NCBI GenBank assembly: GCA_037783545.1 | Contig: JBBELK010000004.1 | Location: 1,116,001 to 1,180,000 of the forward strand | DNA from: Henricia sp. BOLD:AAB3569 | Taxonomy: Eukaryota; Echinodermata; Asteroidea; Spinulosida; Echinasteridae | DNA: 64,000 bases | Direction: 5' to 3' | Part shown: piece by piece, positions 24,311-35,537 of the stretch | Position numbering within the stretch: the first letter of the stretch is position 1 | How the letters are laid out: each line of letters starts with the position of its first letter | Made by a program: the position numbers and the translations under genes | The notes under the pieces: model-generated | Seen by the model: the letters and a program-made list of their open reading frames with translations, nothing else | What the model was told of the DNA's origin: nothing | The model's database searches: none

Positions 24311-25336
24311 ACCAATTAATTTAGACAAGGCCTTGTAGTCTAGTTCCCTTCACCCAGGTGCAAAAAATCCACACACCTTCCCGTTGGGGTTGACATGGAA
24401 TTCACGCCATCTGGCTTGAACCTGTTCTTGGATGTGTACCCGAGGGGGAACATTAGTTGTAATTAAATGTGGTCAATTTAACAGATGCAGTGTTGTGGAC
24501 AACGGTCAGGTGTTTAATCGACGGTCAGCTGGCATTCGCTAAAATTTACACATAAATCCGACTCAGTTCTTGATAATGACAGCACACCATCATTTGCAGA
24601 TGAAACTTTTTTTAACGAAATACAGGAACAAGAGCATTATGCCTTCATAACTAAAGAATAATGTTGGTAAGGGGCCGTCCAAAGTTGTCAATGTTTTCCC
24701 AGTTATACAAAGGGGAGAGGACTTTACATGCACTGTTAAACGCATTGACAAAAAAAATTGCAGTTTGAACAATGCGTTTAAAAACGGAAGGTCCATACGG
24801 TTTTGTTTACTTTATTAATATTTTACCAGCGCCGTTCCCGCTCAAACCCACCGGGGAAGACCCGGTGTGGTCGCAGCTTGATTAGCGCACGGTGAGAATT
24901 TATGGAAAGAAATGTAGAGGTCACATTTAAAGGTCATCGAAAAAAAAATATTGTCCAGCCCAGGCCGAGTGTGATAACAGTGCGAGTCTGAACGAATAGA
25001 CATTGTCAACAGTAGAAATCGCTTGCGGGGACCGCCTTTGAACTCGGCGAAAACATTCTATGGATTCGTAACGAAAAGAGACACGTTGTTTTGTAGGATA
25101 TGCATACGGGCGAACGTGTTGGACTTTGCTCGTCCCGCTGAGACCATTATTGTCCCCGACGTTCAGCACCTGGCATGGTCTATTTTGTGGTTCGCAATTT
25201 TGATAGCAAGTACTTGTCCAATTGTATAATGTAGCCTACTCCTTCTTTGTACACAACAGTGAAATGTGACACACTCTGTATCCGCACGGTAAAAATCTGT
25301 CTCGTTGTAATTTTGTGCTTGAAAGATCTTGGTTTG

Positions 25337-26030
25337 TCATTGCACGATATGTGACAGCCTTTCAATTGTTCCCCGTTGTGTGTCAAACATCTACGGCATT
25401 CGAAATGATTTATTTTTGGCAAACAAAAGGGAAGAGTGTTGTCAGGTAGGGCCTATAGGCGTAGTTGGAGAGTCCCTCTATCAGTATCACATGTCGTCCT
25501 ATCAATATGAATTATTTTCTGGAATACAAGACGAAAATGGTACGCCAGAAGGCGTGCAATGCATGCAATGCATGTTAGCATGTACTAGCAATCAAGTTTT
25601 TAAATTGACGTCAAAGTAGCTTATGAACAGTAATTATTTTCTTCACACAAAATAAACCTTGAGAAAATAAATACATCCGCAAGAGAAATTAAATTAATTC
25701 TGTGTTGCGATAAAGTGCTATTGACAGGGCCCACGTGTGCATCGGTACTAACCTTGTCAGATAAGCTACATGTATAGTGTAATTAATCGGTATGCAATAT
25801 CGCAGTCAAATGCCACCAGAATGATTTACTTGATTAATGAAATTGCAAATGTAATCAAAATGGTGTTGCCCAGCTGTCTCCTAATAAAACAAATTAATTT
25901 GTGCTTGATTGTGATTCAAACGTGCTGCATCTGTAGTACTTTTCTCAACTGCCACAACTGAACATTTGGTGCACGATATGTGACAGAGTGTCGCCCACTT
26001 CTATCGTTCCCCATTGTGTCTCAAACACCC
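25337..26030 (+). repeat. Pair of direct repeats, about 65 bases each
   Basis: Positions 25337-25400 and 25967-26030 share TGCACGATATGTGACAG, then ATTGTTCCCC- and ATCGTTCCCC-type blocks and GTGTCTCAAACA. The intervening sequence shows no gene. The repeats are diverged and may be two fragments of one dispersed element. Confidence 0.4.
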
Positions 26031-26051
26031 CGGGGGTCTGACAGGAATTCC

Positions 26052-26083
26052 CATGCATATAGGCCTCTTGGCCTATATGCATG
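26052..26083. repeat. Perfect 14-bp-arm hairpin containing the TATAGGCC motif
   Basis: CATGCATATAGGCC (26052-26065), a TCTT loop, then GGCCTATATGCATG (26070-26083). The arms are exactly complementary. Confidence 0.8.
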
Positions 26084-26089
26084 CCCTGG

Positions 26090-26166
26090 CTCAAATCCAA
26101 CAACGCTATGAAGTTCCAGGGAAGCGCTGAGTATGTGCTAACCAAGATACGTTGGGTAGGGCAAAT
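26090..26166 (+). mobile_element. Tail fragment of a tRNA-derived SINE (family of 36485)
   Basis: TCCAGGGAAGCGCTGAGTAT followed by GTGCTAACCAAGATACG and TTGGGTAGGGCAAA matches the body of the SINEs at 36485-36645 and 54800-54955. The tRNA-like head is missing or too worn. Confidence 0.45.
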
Positions 26167-27061
26167 TGAAAAGTCAATCTTGTAAGTTGTATGGGAGAAG
26201 GTACTCGGGTTTCTCTAAGTATTATGTATATGGACGTTTGTACAAGGTGAAACATTTGTTGATTATAAAAACAAACTATCTCAAACAGATTTATCGATCT
26301 ATGTTATGTTACAGTGTGCATAGCGATAAATCAGTGAATTTCAAATGAAACGACGTCGGCTTATGTCAGTTGTGTGCACCGTTCTCCTGAATTGTCATCA
26401 ATGGTTGCTCAGGCTGGGGTGTCAGTCAAAAGACACAACTACTTGGACATCTCTTTAATATGTGCAATTATGTCAACTGTTGTGTGTGTTTTAATCATCA
26501 TGGTTTCACGGGGTTCTTACTTGTAGTACAAAATATCATCCATAGGAGTTTGCTATGGCACTTTCAATTATATTATTCTTTTGATTTTTCTTCCATAAAG
26601 TTAGATAGAATTATTCTGTCTTACCATAAACTGACATAATACACATATATCTCCCATTTATTGAACGGCGCAAAAAGTAATGGTCTTTTAGTTTCAAATT
26701 TATTTAAACGATTGCAATGTCCTTTTTTATTACAATACATTTTTATATACAGTGCAATTGAAAGAATGGGCATGAATCGGTTAATCATTTTGGATTTTGT
26801 AGGAATATAATTATAAATGTGTAAATTTACTTGTTATACAGAACATTTTTGCCACTGTACATGTGCACTGTGAATGAAATTGCCCTAAACAGTGAAATGC
26901 AAACTGTTACCTGATTTTAGATAGCCATGACTATTTTAGAACGCATGTGCTAAGGTGTAGGGATTGTTGAACATACCCTTTCCGATCATGTTGAGTATAT
27001 AAAGCATTTTCCAGACTAACCCACACTTCCCTATTGGCTTTTTTCAAAATTCTAATTCCAG

Positions 27062-27154
27062 CCATCTGCGACCGGCCGTGCGTGCATGGAACCTGTATCG
27101 GTAACAACCAATGCCAGTGTAAGCAGGGATATCGCGGCGCTACGTGCAACAGAG
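27062..27154 (+). CDS. npnt/egfl6-like: Nephronectin/EGFL6-like gene, exon 3 (EGF domain 1)
   Basis: This exon encodes residues 98-128, one complete EGF domain. Its six cysteines (100, 104, 109, 115, 117, 126) are spaced C-x3-C-x4-C-x5-C-x-C-x8-C. The sequence CVHGTCIGNNQCQCKQGY closely follows the first EGF of vertebrate nephronectin (recalled as CKHGECIGPNKCKCHPGY). It lacks the Asp-x-Asn-Glu calcium signature, as in that family. The acceptor CCAG|CC completes the Pro98 codon begun in exon 2. The donor is GTAAGC at 27155, leaving one G that starts Asp129 of the next domain. Both flanking introns are phase 1, usual for EGF modules. Confidence 0.93.
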
Positions 27155-27331
27155 GTAAGCTTCTTAGACTTCCTGGATTTAATGATTACATGTATGATCA
27201 AACTATGTGCATTCTCAATAGAGCATGTCCTCTCCTAAAGCATGGGAATGTTACGGTCCATCCTTCTATAGTGTTTCTATTTTTAACAAAAAGTGCCCTC
27301 ACTTGACACTGCACTGTCCACCCCACCACCC

Positions 27332-27529
27332 GCCACCCCAACCCCCTCCCCCCGCCACCCTAACCCCCTCCCCCCGTCACCCTAACCCCCTCCCCCCGTC
27401 ACCCTAACCCCCTCCCCCCGCCACCCTAACCCCCTCCCCCCGCCACCCTAACCCCCTCCCCCCGCCACCCTAACCCCCTCCCCCCGCCACCCTAACCCCC
27501 TCCCCCCGCCACCCTAACCCCCTCCCCCA
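27332..27529. repeat. 22-bp minisatellite, nine units, containing CCCTAACCC
   Basis: Units start at 27332, 27354, 27376, 27398, 27420, 27442, 27464, 27486 and 27508. Each reads GCCACCCTAACCCCCTCCCC followed by CC, with GTCACC in two units and CCCCAACC in the first. The complement carries GGG runs able to form G-quadruplexes. The CCCTAA core resembles the telomere hexamer, but the 22-bp period is not telomeric. Confidence 0.9.
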
Positions 27530-27571
27530 TACTATGTACAGACACACATATACAGGCTTAACTTCAAACAA

Positions 27572-27906
27572 GTTGTCCCTTCCTTTTAGGTATCGACGAA
27601 TTTAATTACAAATATTACCCGGTGCATAAACCTTCACGAGAATCAGAGAATCTTGTTTTCAACGTCGGCAACCCAATTAATTTTGATGATAAACTCTGCA
27701 ACGAATGCAGCTATGTGCTGCGCCATATTTGTCATTTTGAAAGGATGATGACGTCAACCATGCAACGATTGCATGGATGACGTCAAGATTGATGCCTTGT
27801 TTCCCGACTCCCATACGCCGTGAAGTTTGTAAAAATCTGTTGTGTCCCGACTCACGCCCTCTCAAGTCCGAGCGCCGAACTGCAAAATTGTAGTATTGTC
27901 TTTCTT
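27572..27906 (-). mobile_element. CRE-palindrome repeat, copy 2
   Basis: Inverted relative to copy 1. It begins GTTGTCCCTTCC (27572-27583) and ends near TTGTCTTTCTT. The 37-bp palindrome at 27749-27785 has intact TGACGTCA at both ends around CCATGCAACGATTGCATGG. The flanks (GCATAAACCTTCACGAGAAT, CAACGTCGGCAACCCAATTA, CAAGTCCGAGCGCCGAACTG) match copy 1. Confidence 0.7.
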
Positions 27907-28607
27907 AACAAGTAATCCTTCATATGCAGCAAAACTGCAGAAAGTTATTTAGCATTTCAGGGCCCTTTAAGTAATGAGTCGAACTATGGGTCCCCGGGAT
28001 CATGAGAACTGTATCATCACATGCCATCTCACGGGCGGAATGAGTTCATTACTGGGCGAAAGCTTCACGGCACAAGTTCTGATAAGATCCGTCTGCTTTA
28101 ATTGCCTTTACTCATCAAATTAACAGGTTGGTCGGTGAGCAGGCAGGCTTTATCATTCCTGTGCAAATGTCAAAGATTAACGAAGGAGTTGGGTTTTCCT
28201 TCCTCTTGCTTCTAATCAAAACCACGATCTTATATGACTCGTTTCTGTGCAGTTAGCAAATGCACTAAGGTTGTACTTGACGATTCATGAAATGTATAGA
28301 GAAGTTGAAAATACTGAAGTAAATTTACATTGACATGCATACCAGGTGTTTCTGTAACCTTTGGCGTCGTGAACGTTTTGGAACATTAAGTCGAAAATTG
28401 GTAATGTCAGCTCGGATAATCATGGTAATGTTTAAACTTTCCCTCTGATCTGACAGCGATCGGTTTGGTACTTTTCACCGATGTAGTATAACATTCTACT
28501 ATTAACTTATCGGACAATTTGTCGATTAGTGATATAGGCCTAGTTAACTTTTGTTACATTATCGATTGGGGATACGATATCCGTTGGTTTGATACTACGG
28601 TATATTA

Positions 28608-28990
28608 GCCACCGTGCACTGATGCGGTCTAGTGCGCTAAACTCAAGTTCCTGTATGAGCCAGTACTAGAATGTGGGTTCGATGCCGGGCCGTGACGGGC
28701 TGTGGCACTTGTGCTCTTGAGCAAGGCACTTAATCACACTTGTTCCGTCCTTCGGAAGGGATGTAAAGCCGTTGGTCCAGTGTGTTAGGTTTCGGTAACG
28801 CACTTTAAAGATCCCAGAGCATTCTTTCGTGAAGAGCAAGGGGAGAGATTCCCCGGTGTCCCTGGCAGTTTCTAATTCAACTTAGAAGTTGATATATAGT
28901 TATTCGAAGGTCTATGTTAATTGATCCCATTCCTGTAATTGGCGGTCCTTCCGCTGGTGAATAAATAAATAAATAAATAAATAAATAAAA
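28608..28990 (+). mobile_element. tRNA-derived SINE with ATAA-repeat tail
   Basis: The head has an A-box-like TAGTGCGCTAA and B box GTGGGTTCGATGCC, the RNA polymerase III promoter pair of a tRNA. The body carries CTCTTGAGCAAGGCACTTAA, GGAAGGGATGTAAAGCCG, and AAAGATCCCAGAGCATTC. It ends in about seven ATAA repeats (28958-28990), typical for a 3' SINE tail copied by a partner LINE. A related inverted copy lies at 12318-12577. Confidence 0.75.
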
Positions 28991-29005
28991 AAACTGCGCA
29001 AGCTA

Positions 29006-29191
29006 CAGTTGTAGTCAGAAGTTTACATATAGAACTGTGTTAAAACTGGTGTGCTTAAACTTGCGTTGTCACCATTTTTGTAACAGTCTTTACATAGCTC
29101 CCACACCTTGCAATGGTTTGGGTAGTCCTGTTTACCATTTTGGGTGATGATAGTAGTGGTGTACATGTATGTAAACTTCTGACTTCAACTG
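29006..29191. mobile_element. Tc1-type MITE with Sleeping Beauty-like terminal repeats
   Basis: The ends are CAGTTGTAGTCAGAAGTTTA (left) and the complement of CAGTTGAAGTCAGAAGTTTA (right), each flanked by TA (29004-29005 and 29192-29193). The terminal repeat I recall for the reconstructed fish element Sleeping Beauty begins CAGTTGAAGTCGGAAGTTTA, so the match is nearly complete. The 186-bp body has no transposase, so it would have moved using an enzyme made elsewhere. It lies 16 bases beyond the SINE at 28608-28990. Confidence 0.85.
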
Positions 29192-29215
29192 TACCTTTTA
29201 CGTGTAACATTTCTA

Positions 29216-29500
29216 TAGTGGCTGGCTCCTTGAATTCTTTACTTTCAGGTAGAGGTGCACTTTAGTTATACATACAACGCTATTGTTGTTATGTAGTACA
29301 CGCCATTGCTTCGCAATCAACAGTATGGTTGCTTTATGCCATTCTCTTCTACGGTGAACACGGTATTGATGCTTACCTTCCGCGTGCACCACATAGAAAC
29401 AACAATTTAGTCTGGCCAAGTGTGTACCTAGTGTACATGTGAAAGGAAGTATATAGGCCTACGTCAGTACACCAGACGATAGTTGTGCAAAACACGCAAA
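29216..29500 (-). repeat. Dispersed repeat with GTGCACCAC..GCAACAAC arms, copy 2
   Basis: Minus-strand copy of the 19053 and 59375 repeats. Shared strings include TGGTTGCTTTATGCCATTCT, ACGGTGAACACGGT, ACTAGGTACACACTT (inverted) and GCGTGCACCACATAG. The outer part (CAGTACACCAGACG, complement of CGTCTGGTGTACTG) is shared with the 59 kb copy and extends the element to about 29500. Confidence 0.6.
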
Positions 29501-30613
29501 GGGCTAATTGATAGGTACATCATTCAAAACACACGAACAAAACGGGCTTTGTGGCCTGGTAAATATCAATAATATGAGCATCCGACAGGGAAGGAAAGAC
29601 TCAATCAGAAGGACAAATAAAAAGAAACTAGAAATTGTCCGAAACGAACTCTACCTTCGGGCCATTCCGGTCATGGGTTAGAAAAGAGAAGGAAAATAAT
29701 CATCGAAATATTTTCCAAAACATGTTCGAATATATACCGGGTCGCTGATATAATTTTATGAGCACTTTGCTTGCAGCTTGACCTGGCATTTCCCGCTTGA
29801 AAAAAGACCGGGTATTTTCAGAAAGCCTTTAACAACGTCTTCCTGTGAAGAAAACCTTATCTCGGTTTGGATCGAATGAGCCGGTTTTTACTCCAAGGGT
29901 TCATCGACGTTTTGGCCCTGCGTATTTTCAAATGGTTCCGATACATGCTGCGTGCAAGACTGAACGTGACGAGATAGAATATAAGACCACTGGTCAACTA
30001 TGGTATTATTTGACCATCCCTTGTCAAAATACGTCACATAGTTTGTGCACAATTCCGAAGGAATCAGCAAGGATATGATTATAGAGAAACAGGTATTTGA
30101 AATCGGTATCAGTTTTGTTGCTAAAGTTGTGTTAAGGCATAATTGATGAAATAATAATATAACTCAACAGCACTGGTTGAAATTTTTAAAATGCAGTTTT
30201 CGGTGTCCGCTCTGGAAAGTCGTGAGCTGGAAAGTCGTGAGCCTTTTGGGCCATAAGGAAAGTATGTGTTTAATGCTTCATTTGCATATCGTAAATATGT
30301 AGATTTTGATGTGAGACAAGAGAAGGGTCATTTGGGTAGTTGTGTTCACTGACCACTCTTTTGAATATATCTTTTGGTTTAATTGTTTAATTACTCTTAG
30401 GTTTTCTGCTAATCTGTTTCCCCCTGAAATTCCACAATTCTCCCCTCCAGAGGGGGGCCGAACCAAGAACGTGACGAGTGCACCTTTAAGCTCCGGCTAA
30501 AGTAAAGTTGAACCTAGATTTTCCAGGGCAAGCTAAGAATATTTTGTCTGACCTGCCCAACCGTATAGTTCCTGTTTAATGACGAATCAGCCAGAGAACC
30601 TCAATAATTAATA

Positions 30614-31169
30614 TAGGGAGTCCCAGAAAAAGGAAGCCGAGATTAAATTGCCAATTACTCGGTAAGAACTCAGGATTTTCTAAAACGGCAACTACTATCC
30701 GTTTCACCACCCTGTCCTTTTTCTTATCACACCAAGAAACCTATAATATCCATGAATGATTGGGCACCAATGGTTTAAAGCAAGCCTGCCAGAAACGGCT
30801 GTCTGCTGAAACGGATAAACAGAATACAAAAGATATATAATCGCTTTAAAAAATCATTTATTCTAACATAAACTTTCAAGCTTTTAATGAGAGAACCGCG
30901 TAAATGATTTTTAAGCTGATTATTGGTCTTTTTCTTATGTTTATCTTTTTTGTATCGATGAACGTATTCATATAATCTGGAACAAAGCTATTTCTGGCAG
31001 GCTCGCTTTAAACCATCTGTGCTCAGTCATCCAAGAAGGATTTCTTGGGTTCATATAAGAAAGAGGACACGGTCATTAAACGGAAAGTAGGTGCTATTTT
31101 CCAAACGCCTCAGTCAACACCGAGTAATTAGCAATTTAATCTCGGTTTCTTTTTCTCTGGGACCCCCTG
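30614..31169. mobile_element. Mariner-type foldback element, near-complete palindrome
   Basis: The left half from TAGGGAGTCCCAG and the right half ending CTGGGACCCCCTG are inverted copies over almost their whole length, including GAGATTAAATTGC, AATTACTCGG and GGTTTAAAGC.AGCCTGCCAG. TA sits outside each end (30612-30613 and 31170-31171), as for Tc1/mariner insertion. Non-coding; about 278 bases per arm with scattered mismatches. Confidence 0.75.
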
Positions 31170-31183
31170 TACATGTGACCAGG

Positions 31184-32626
31184 GGCCAATTTCATAGAGG
31201 CGTTTAAGCACAAATATTTGCAGAAGTACAAAAAACTCTTGCTTATACTAGTAGAGAACGTTGCCAGTGAAATCTTCATGTGATAGAAATAGTGTATGAC
31301 CAGTGTCAGAGGACTGTTTCATTACCATGAAAATCACATGGAATTTTTGCTTGTAACCCACAGAGCTATATATAGGAACTAGAGTGAGCACTTATCACGT
31401 GACCCCGTGCCCTCAAGGGTGCGTGGACGCCATTTTGTTAGTGGGCAAAAAGTACGTGCTAATGTATTGACGACATGCGTATTTTCAGCTTTAATTTTAT
31501 TTTAAGATTATGCTTTCAGCGATAGGGGTGCAGAAAGATGTGGTTGCTAACTACAATCATCCTGACTGTCGGATCATTGTCCCATGTTTATATTTTACTT
31601 TAAAAGATTGAAACTTTAGTTAGGCCAAACACTTTTCTTTCCCCATGGGCCAAACAACATTCAAAATCGTCGCCCGGGTACTGTACAAGATTTGGGGAGT
31701 TGATCATAATTTGGAGTGGGAAAGTTTAAGATTTTGTGAGGAAACACTGGATTTTTTTTCAGCCTGCCTCATCTATTTTGCACACAAGGTCTGAAGCCAC
31801 GATCAACTTCCTAGTTCTTTCCTGCTACGTCCCCCACTGCTTTTTGCGTGTGTAGGTAGAGCATTCGGGTATACTAGTACCTCAGCCATTAACTTGGGGG
31901 AAAGTAACACCCGTTTCATACAGGCGCACGATCGTTCCGATTAAAATTTTGTTTCAGACAGGCGTCGGTATGCGAGCCGCGCGCACACTTAAGATCGACG
32001 TCTGAAACCAAGTCGCTGTTCAGTCGTTCGATCTTTCGACTTCTGGCGAACCAAGTCGCTCCAAATTGTTTCATACGTCGAACTTAATTCAAATTTCTGG
32101 GATAATTTAGTTCAGCGCGACTGTAAGGTGCAGGATTTCCCGGTGAAACCGACTGCCTAAGGGAAAAACTACCGTTCTACCGTTCACCATGCATTAAGTA
32201 CATAGCATAACCTAGCGTTTTCAAGAGAAAAACTGTATTTTTTTCATTTCTAAAATCACGTTTCTAACAAAATTCGCACTTTTTGTGACATTATTATGTC
32301 ATAATTAGTGGCAGAGGTGTACGTTACTTATACCTGCCTAGGTACAATAGAAAAAGCTCACTCATGACTGGCGTTAAACAGCCAATAAATCATTTAAAAG
32401 CCCATTTATAGCTGCCGCGCGGTTGACTGCAGTGGATACATCCGGGTATTTATCAATCATTTTGACCACTAACAAAATGGCGGACGCGGTCCCAGGGCGG
32501 CACGCCCGGGTACCGCGCACAGGCACGGGGTCACGTGATAAGTGCGCACTCTAGTTCTTATATATAGCTCCATGTTGTAACCTCATTTTATCAAGCAAGG
32601 TTTTTAGCAACTCTATGAAATTGGCC
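31184..32626. mobile_element. Small TIR element split by a hAT-like insertion
   Basis: A perfect 16-bp inverted repeat, GGCCAATTTCATAGAG (31184-31199) and CTCTATGAAATTGGCC (32611-32626), bounds the segment. With the 1216-bp insertion at 31359-32574 and one copy of its target site taken out, about 219 bases remain. It must be older than its guest. It abuts the mariner-type foldback. Confidence 0.65.
31359..32574. mobile_element. Non-autonomous hAT-like transposon, 1216 bp
   Basis: It is flanked by perfect 8-bp direct repeats TTGTAACC (31351-31358 and 32575-32582). Its ends are inverted: CACAGAGCTATATATAGG at the left and, read inverted, CATGGAGCTATATATAAG at the right. The match continues through AACTAGAGTG, ACTTATCACGTGACCCCGTG and, after a gap, CCATTTTGTTAGTGG, so each arm is about 85-110 bases. 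An 8-bp duplication and CA..G ends fit hAT. No transposase frame is present. An internal GTTTCATACAGGCG-type segment (about 31910-32095) may be a further small insertion. Confidence 0.78.
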
Positions 32627-34000
32627 TGCAGGACACAATGACCGTTTGGTTGCTCTTCTTGCACCAAATCCACATGTACATGCAGTGACTGTGCTCTGAC
32701 GTTCCCTGACATATTGTAGACGTCAATGTACCACCAAGCACAACAGGGTGCATAGGTCTCCCCTCTTTCGCTCTATCATACACTTTCTGGCTCCCCTTTG
32801 TGGCCCAGGAACCAATTTCTTACTTTTCTGGAGCCCGTTTGATTGAATTTGGAGGCATTAACCCCAACGCAAATGTCCTGCAAGAATTTGCCCCTGTTGT
32901 TCTGGAATGTCGACATGCACCACAGGTGCACATCTACGGTTGATGGAGCCGCGTTCAGCTCAGCTGCCGTGGTGCTTCATTTTTGTTTGAAAATTCCATA
33001 AAGAAAACAGAATCAATTCTATTCAGATGGAAGTCTGGATCTAATTCACTTGCTGGAAAACTACAGTAGGATCTGAAATTTTTGTATCCGCTTTCCTCAA
33101 TTTGTTTAATACTAAAATTGACTTATTTCCGAGTCGAAATTGGCGTGAAGCCATGCGTAGAATGCAAAGTCGAATGTATTATGTTCAGAACTTTTTATAT
33201 TCCACCAGGCCTCATGCAATATCCCGTGTGGGCATGTGCCGGTTCGCGAATGAGTAATGCTTTCCGTTTTTATTTGATTACTAAAGTTAGCCCAGTCGGA
33301 AATATGAAGAACGTATAGGCATATAGAATAACTTGAAAACATTCGCCACTCGATGACGAAGCATCAGTGTTTGTGTGTTTTTAAAGCAACATGTAGTTAG
33401 TATTCAGTTTTTAAAGAGAGGAGGAGAGCAACATTTTAGATCGTTACTTACAAAGTCAAATCTTTCCAAAGAGTGCGGATTACAGTTTCTCCCACGAATC
33501 ACACGTTTTCGTAAGTTGTTTTGAAGGTTGGGTGCGGAATTCCTTAAGAGAAGCAGACAGGGTTTCAGAAACATTATAGAGATGCAGAACAATTCGAATT
33601 CACACTGTGCCTTCTTTCTCTTATCAATTTTGACCCAGTCGCTTTGGATAAAGTATAATTTTGACACTAAACCGATCCAATAAACAATGACGTCACGGTT
33701 TGTTTAGAATAAGATGGTTTGTAGGGCCATATAAAAGCGCACGCAACGTCGTTATTTTTAGTGTACATGAATCGACACGTAGTATATGCTGACTTGGAAA
33801 GCTAGCGAGATAGGCTTTAGTTTTCAACGAATTTCAGAGCAATGCGACTTCAAAGATATAACAGGATTTCCACCATTTTAAAGATATACAATCCGTGGTT
33901 CTCAGCAAATTTGATTTTCTCTGCACGATTTATTTAGACCATTTACTTTATTTTAACGACAAAACATAATACTTTGTATTTAAACAACCCTGAATGCCGC

Positions 34001-34290
34001 AATGGGGCGACATTTCGGGAAGACTCACCGGAGACCACCGAAATTTCGGCAAGAGTCACTCAAAATGACACCTTATTTTTTTACCCGAAGCTTCCAGAGA
34101 TGGTCACAGACCTAAGAGAATCGGTTCCAGACCTAATAAAAATGGTTCTCGATTTAAAAAAAAATGGTTTTTGACCTAACAAAATATTTTTAAACTCAAA
34201 AATATTAGGGCGACACCAAAATGTCGCCCTATTGAGCACGTCGCCCTAACATACCTTTTTTACACACGATTTGTCGCCCTATCCTACAAT
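34001..34290. repeat. GGGCGACA short inverted-repeat cluster
   Basis: GGGGCGACATTT at 34004 faces TGTCGCCCT at 34222 and further GTCGCCCTA copies at 34240 and 34273. AGGGCGACA and TGTCGCCCT at 34207-34230 form a small hairpin. Origin unclear; possibly a worn MITE. Confidence 0.35.
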
Positions 34291-34691
34291 TCATAGTTTT
34301 TTTTAGACATCGGCAACCTTATCTTTGCTCGAGCGTCGGGTAAAATTTACGTGCGTTATGCACAAACGGCCAGCGTTTCCTGGGGATAAGATGAATTGGT
34401 TTTCCTATTGGCAAAACATCGGAAACAATTCAATTGACAACATCCCCGTACTGGTGGTCGGTAAGACTCAGCGCTTTCTTGTTTTTTCTCCATGGTTTCT
34501 GTTTCCCAGGTGGTGGCTTTATAGTCACGAAGCTGTCTGGCAAAGTGTGACACCATAGCAGTACCAACTTTGATCGTATACAAACTAAACAGGTTACCAT
34601 TATGTACATTTAAATATTTAAATGGTGACGTCCAGTATCGTCTCTTTTGCAGTGCTTGGGGAAAATTGAAAGTCCATTATTTACATGTTGG

Positions 34692-34860
34692 TATATGACG
34701 CGGAGCCGGGCGGTCGGGTACTTCTTTCCAGCCTTTCACCTCTGGCGTCCCGGGGTCGATTCCAGGGCAAGTATATAGGCTCTATATGGATTGGGTTTGC
34801 AGTCCGTACTTGACCGCGTGGGTTTACAACGGGAGATTTCTATGATGGGGGTTTTTCTTC
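34692..34860 (+). mobile_element. tRNA-derived SINE (TGGATTGGGTTTGCAGTC family)
   Basis: The head ends CTCTGGCGTCCCGGGGTCGA with B box GGGTCGATTCCAGG. The body runs TATGGATTGGGTTTGCAGTC, ACTTGACCGCGTGGGTTTAC and GGGAGATTTCT. Same family as the inverted copies at 41075-41225 and 45505-45625. Confidence 0.65.
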
Positions 34861-35537
34861 AAAACCTGTATCGCCTTCTTCGTTATTTTGAGTTGATATA
34901 TTTTGTATTATCGTGATAATTAAAAATCTAGTTAAAGCTAACACCGTATGACATATAAAGGGCCTTAGATGCCGAAAATGCCATAAATTTACAGGAATTT
35001 CAAGGCAAGATTTTACGGATTTCTAGAATAACAGCATAACATATCTAAAGAAGAATGTTGGTAATTTACCATACAGAAATTTGAGCTATAAATGCTTCAG
35101 AAAATCTTAAAAATCCATAGCCTTTACATGTTATGTCATTGCAAATATTACACAAGGCCTTTGAAGTACTCCGTATATCTGACATTTCGTTTTCAATTAA
35201 TTAGGGAGCACTATAGATGTAGGCCTAGGTCTATAGTGAGATTGTCCTCTTTCGATAATATCTTTCTGTCGAATTACCGAGACTGCGGTGTTTATTGTGA
35301 CATCGTCGAGGCTGTCGAGCCCATATCCACTGTCCGTTGCATGAATAGTTTCTTTCTTTTGGCCGTAATTATCTATTGGTAAATCTCTTCGATCACCACC
35401 AGCTGAAAGGGTGCCACATTATTACGGAGACAATCATTTGCAAATGCATGGGGAGTCGCGGGCAATCATGTACATTTGAACTCCTGCACTTTTCAGACCG
35501 TGTGGTCCAGGTTAAAGATCACACTGACTTACCAACC

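Larger units (their letters stand above)
8651..27061 (+). other. Intron 2
   Basis: This 18.4 kb intron is bounded by GTAAGT and a TTTCAAAATTCTAATTCCAG acceptor. It holds CTTCGCCC and CACGAAATACG repeats (9.3-10.6 kb), SINEs near 11.5, 12.4, 24.2 and 26.1 kb, and dispersed inverted-repeat elements at 18.3, 19.1, 22.4 and 22.9 kb. Elsewhere (about 8.7-9.3, 12.6-15.6, 15.8-18.2, 19.8-22.3, 24.4-25.9 and 26.2-27.0 kb) I see no supported gene. The longest open frame, 184 codons at 19860-20414, has no family resemblance. Confidence 0.75.

Noticed and set aside
27332-27529. Interstitial telomere
   Set aside because: CCCTAA occurs once per 22-bp unit, not as a hexamer repeat, so it is an ordinary minisatellite.
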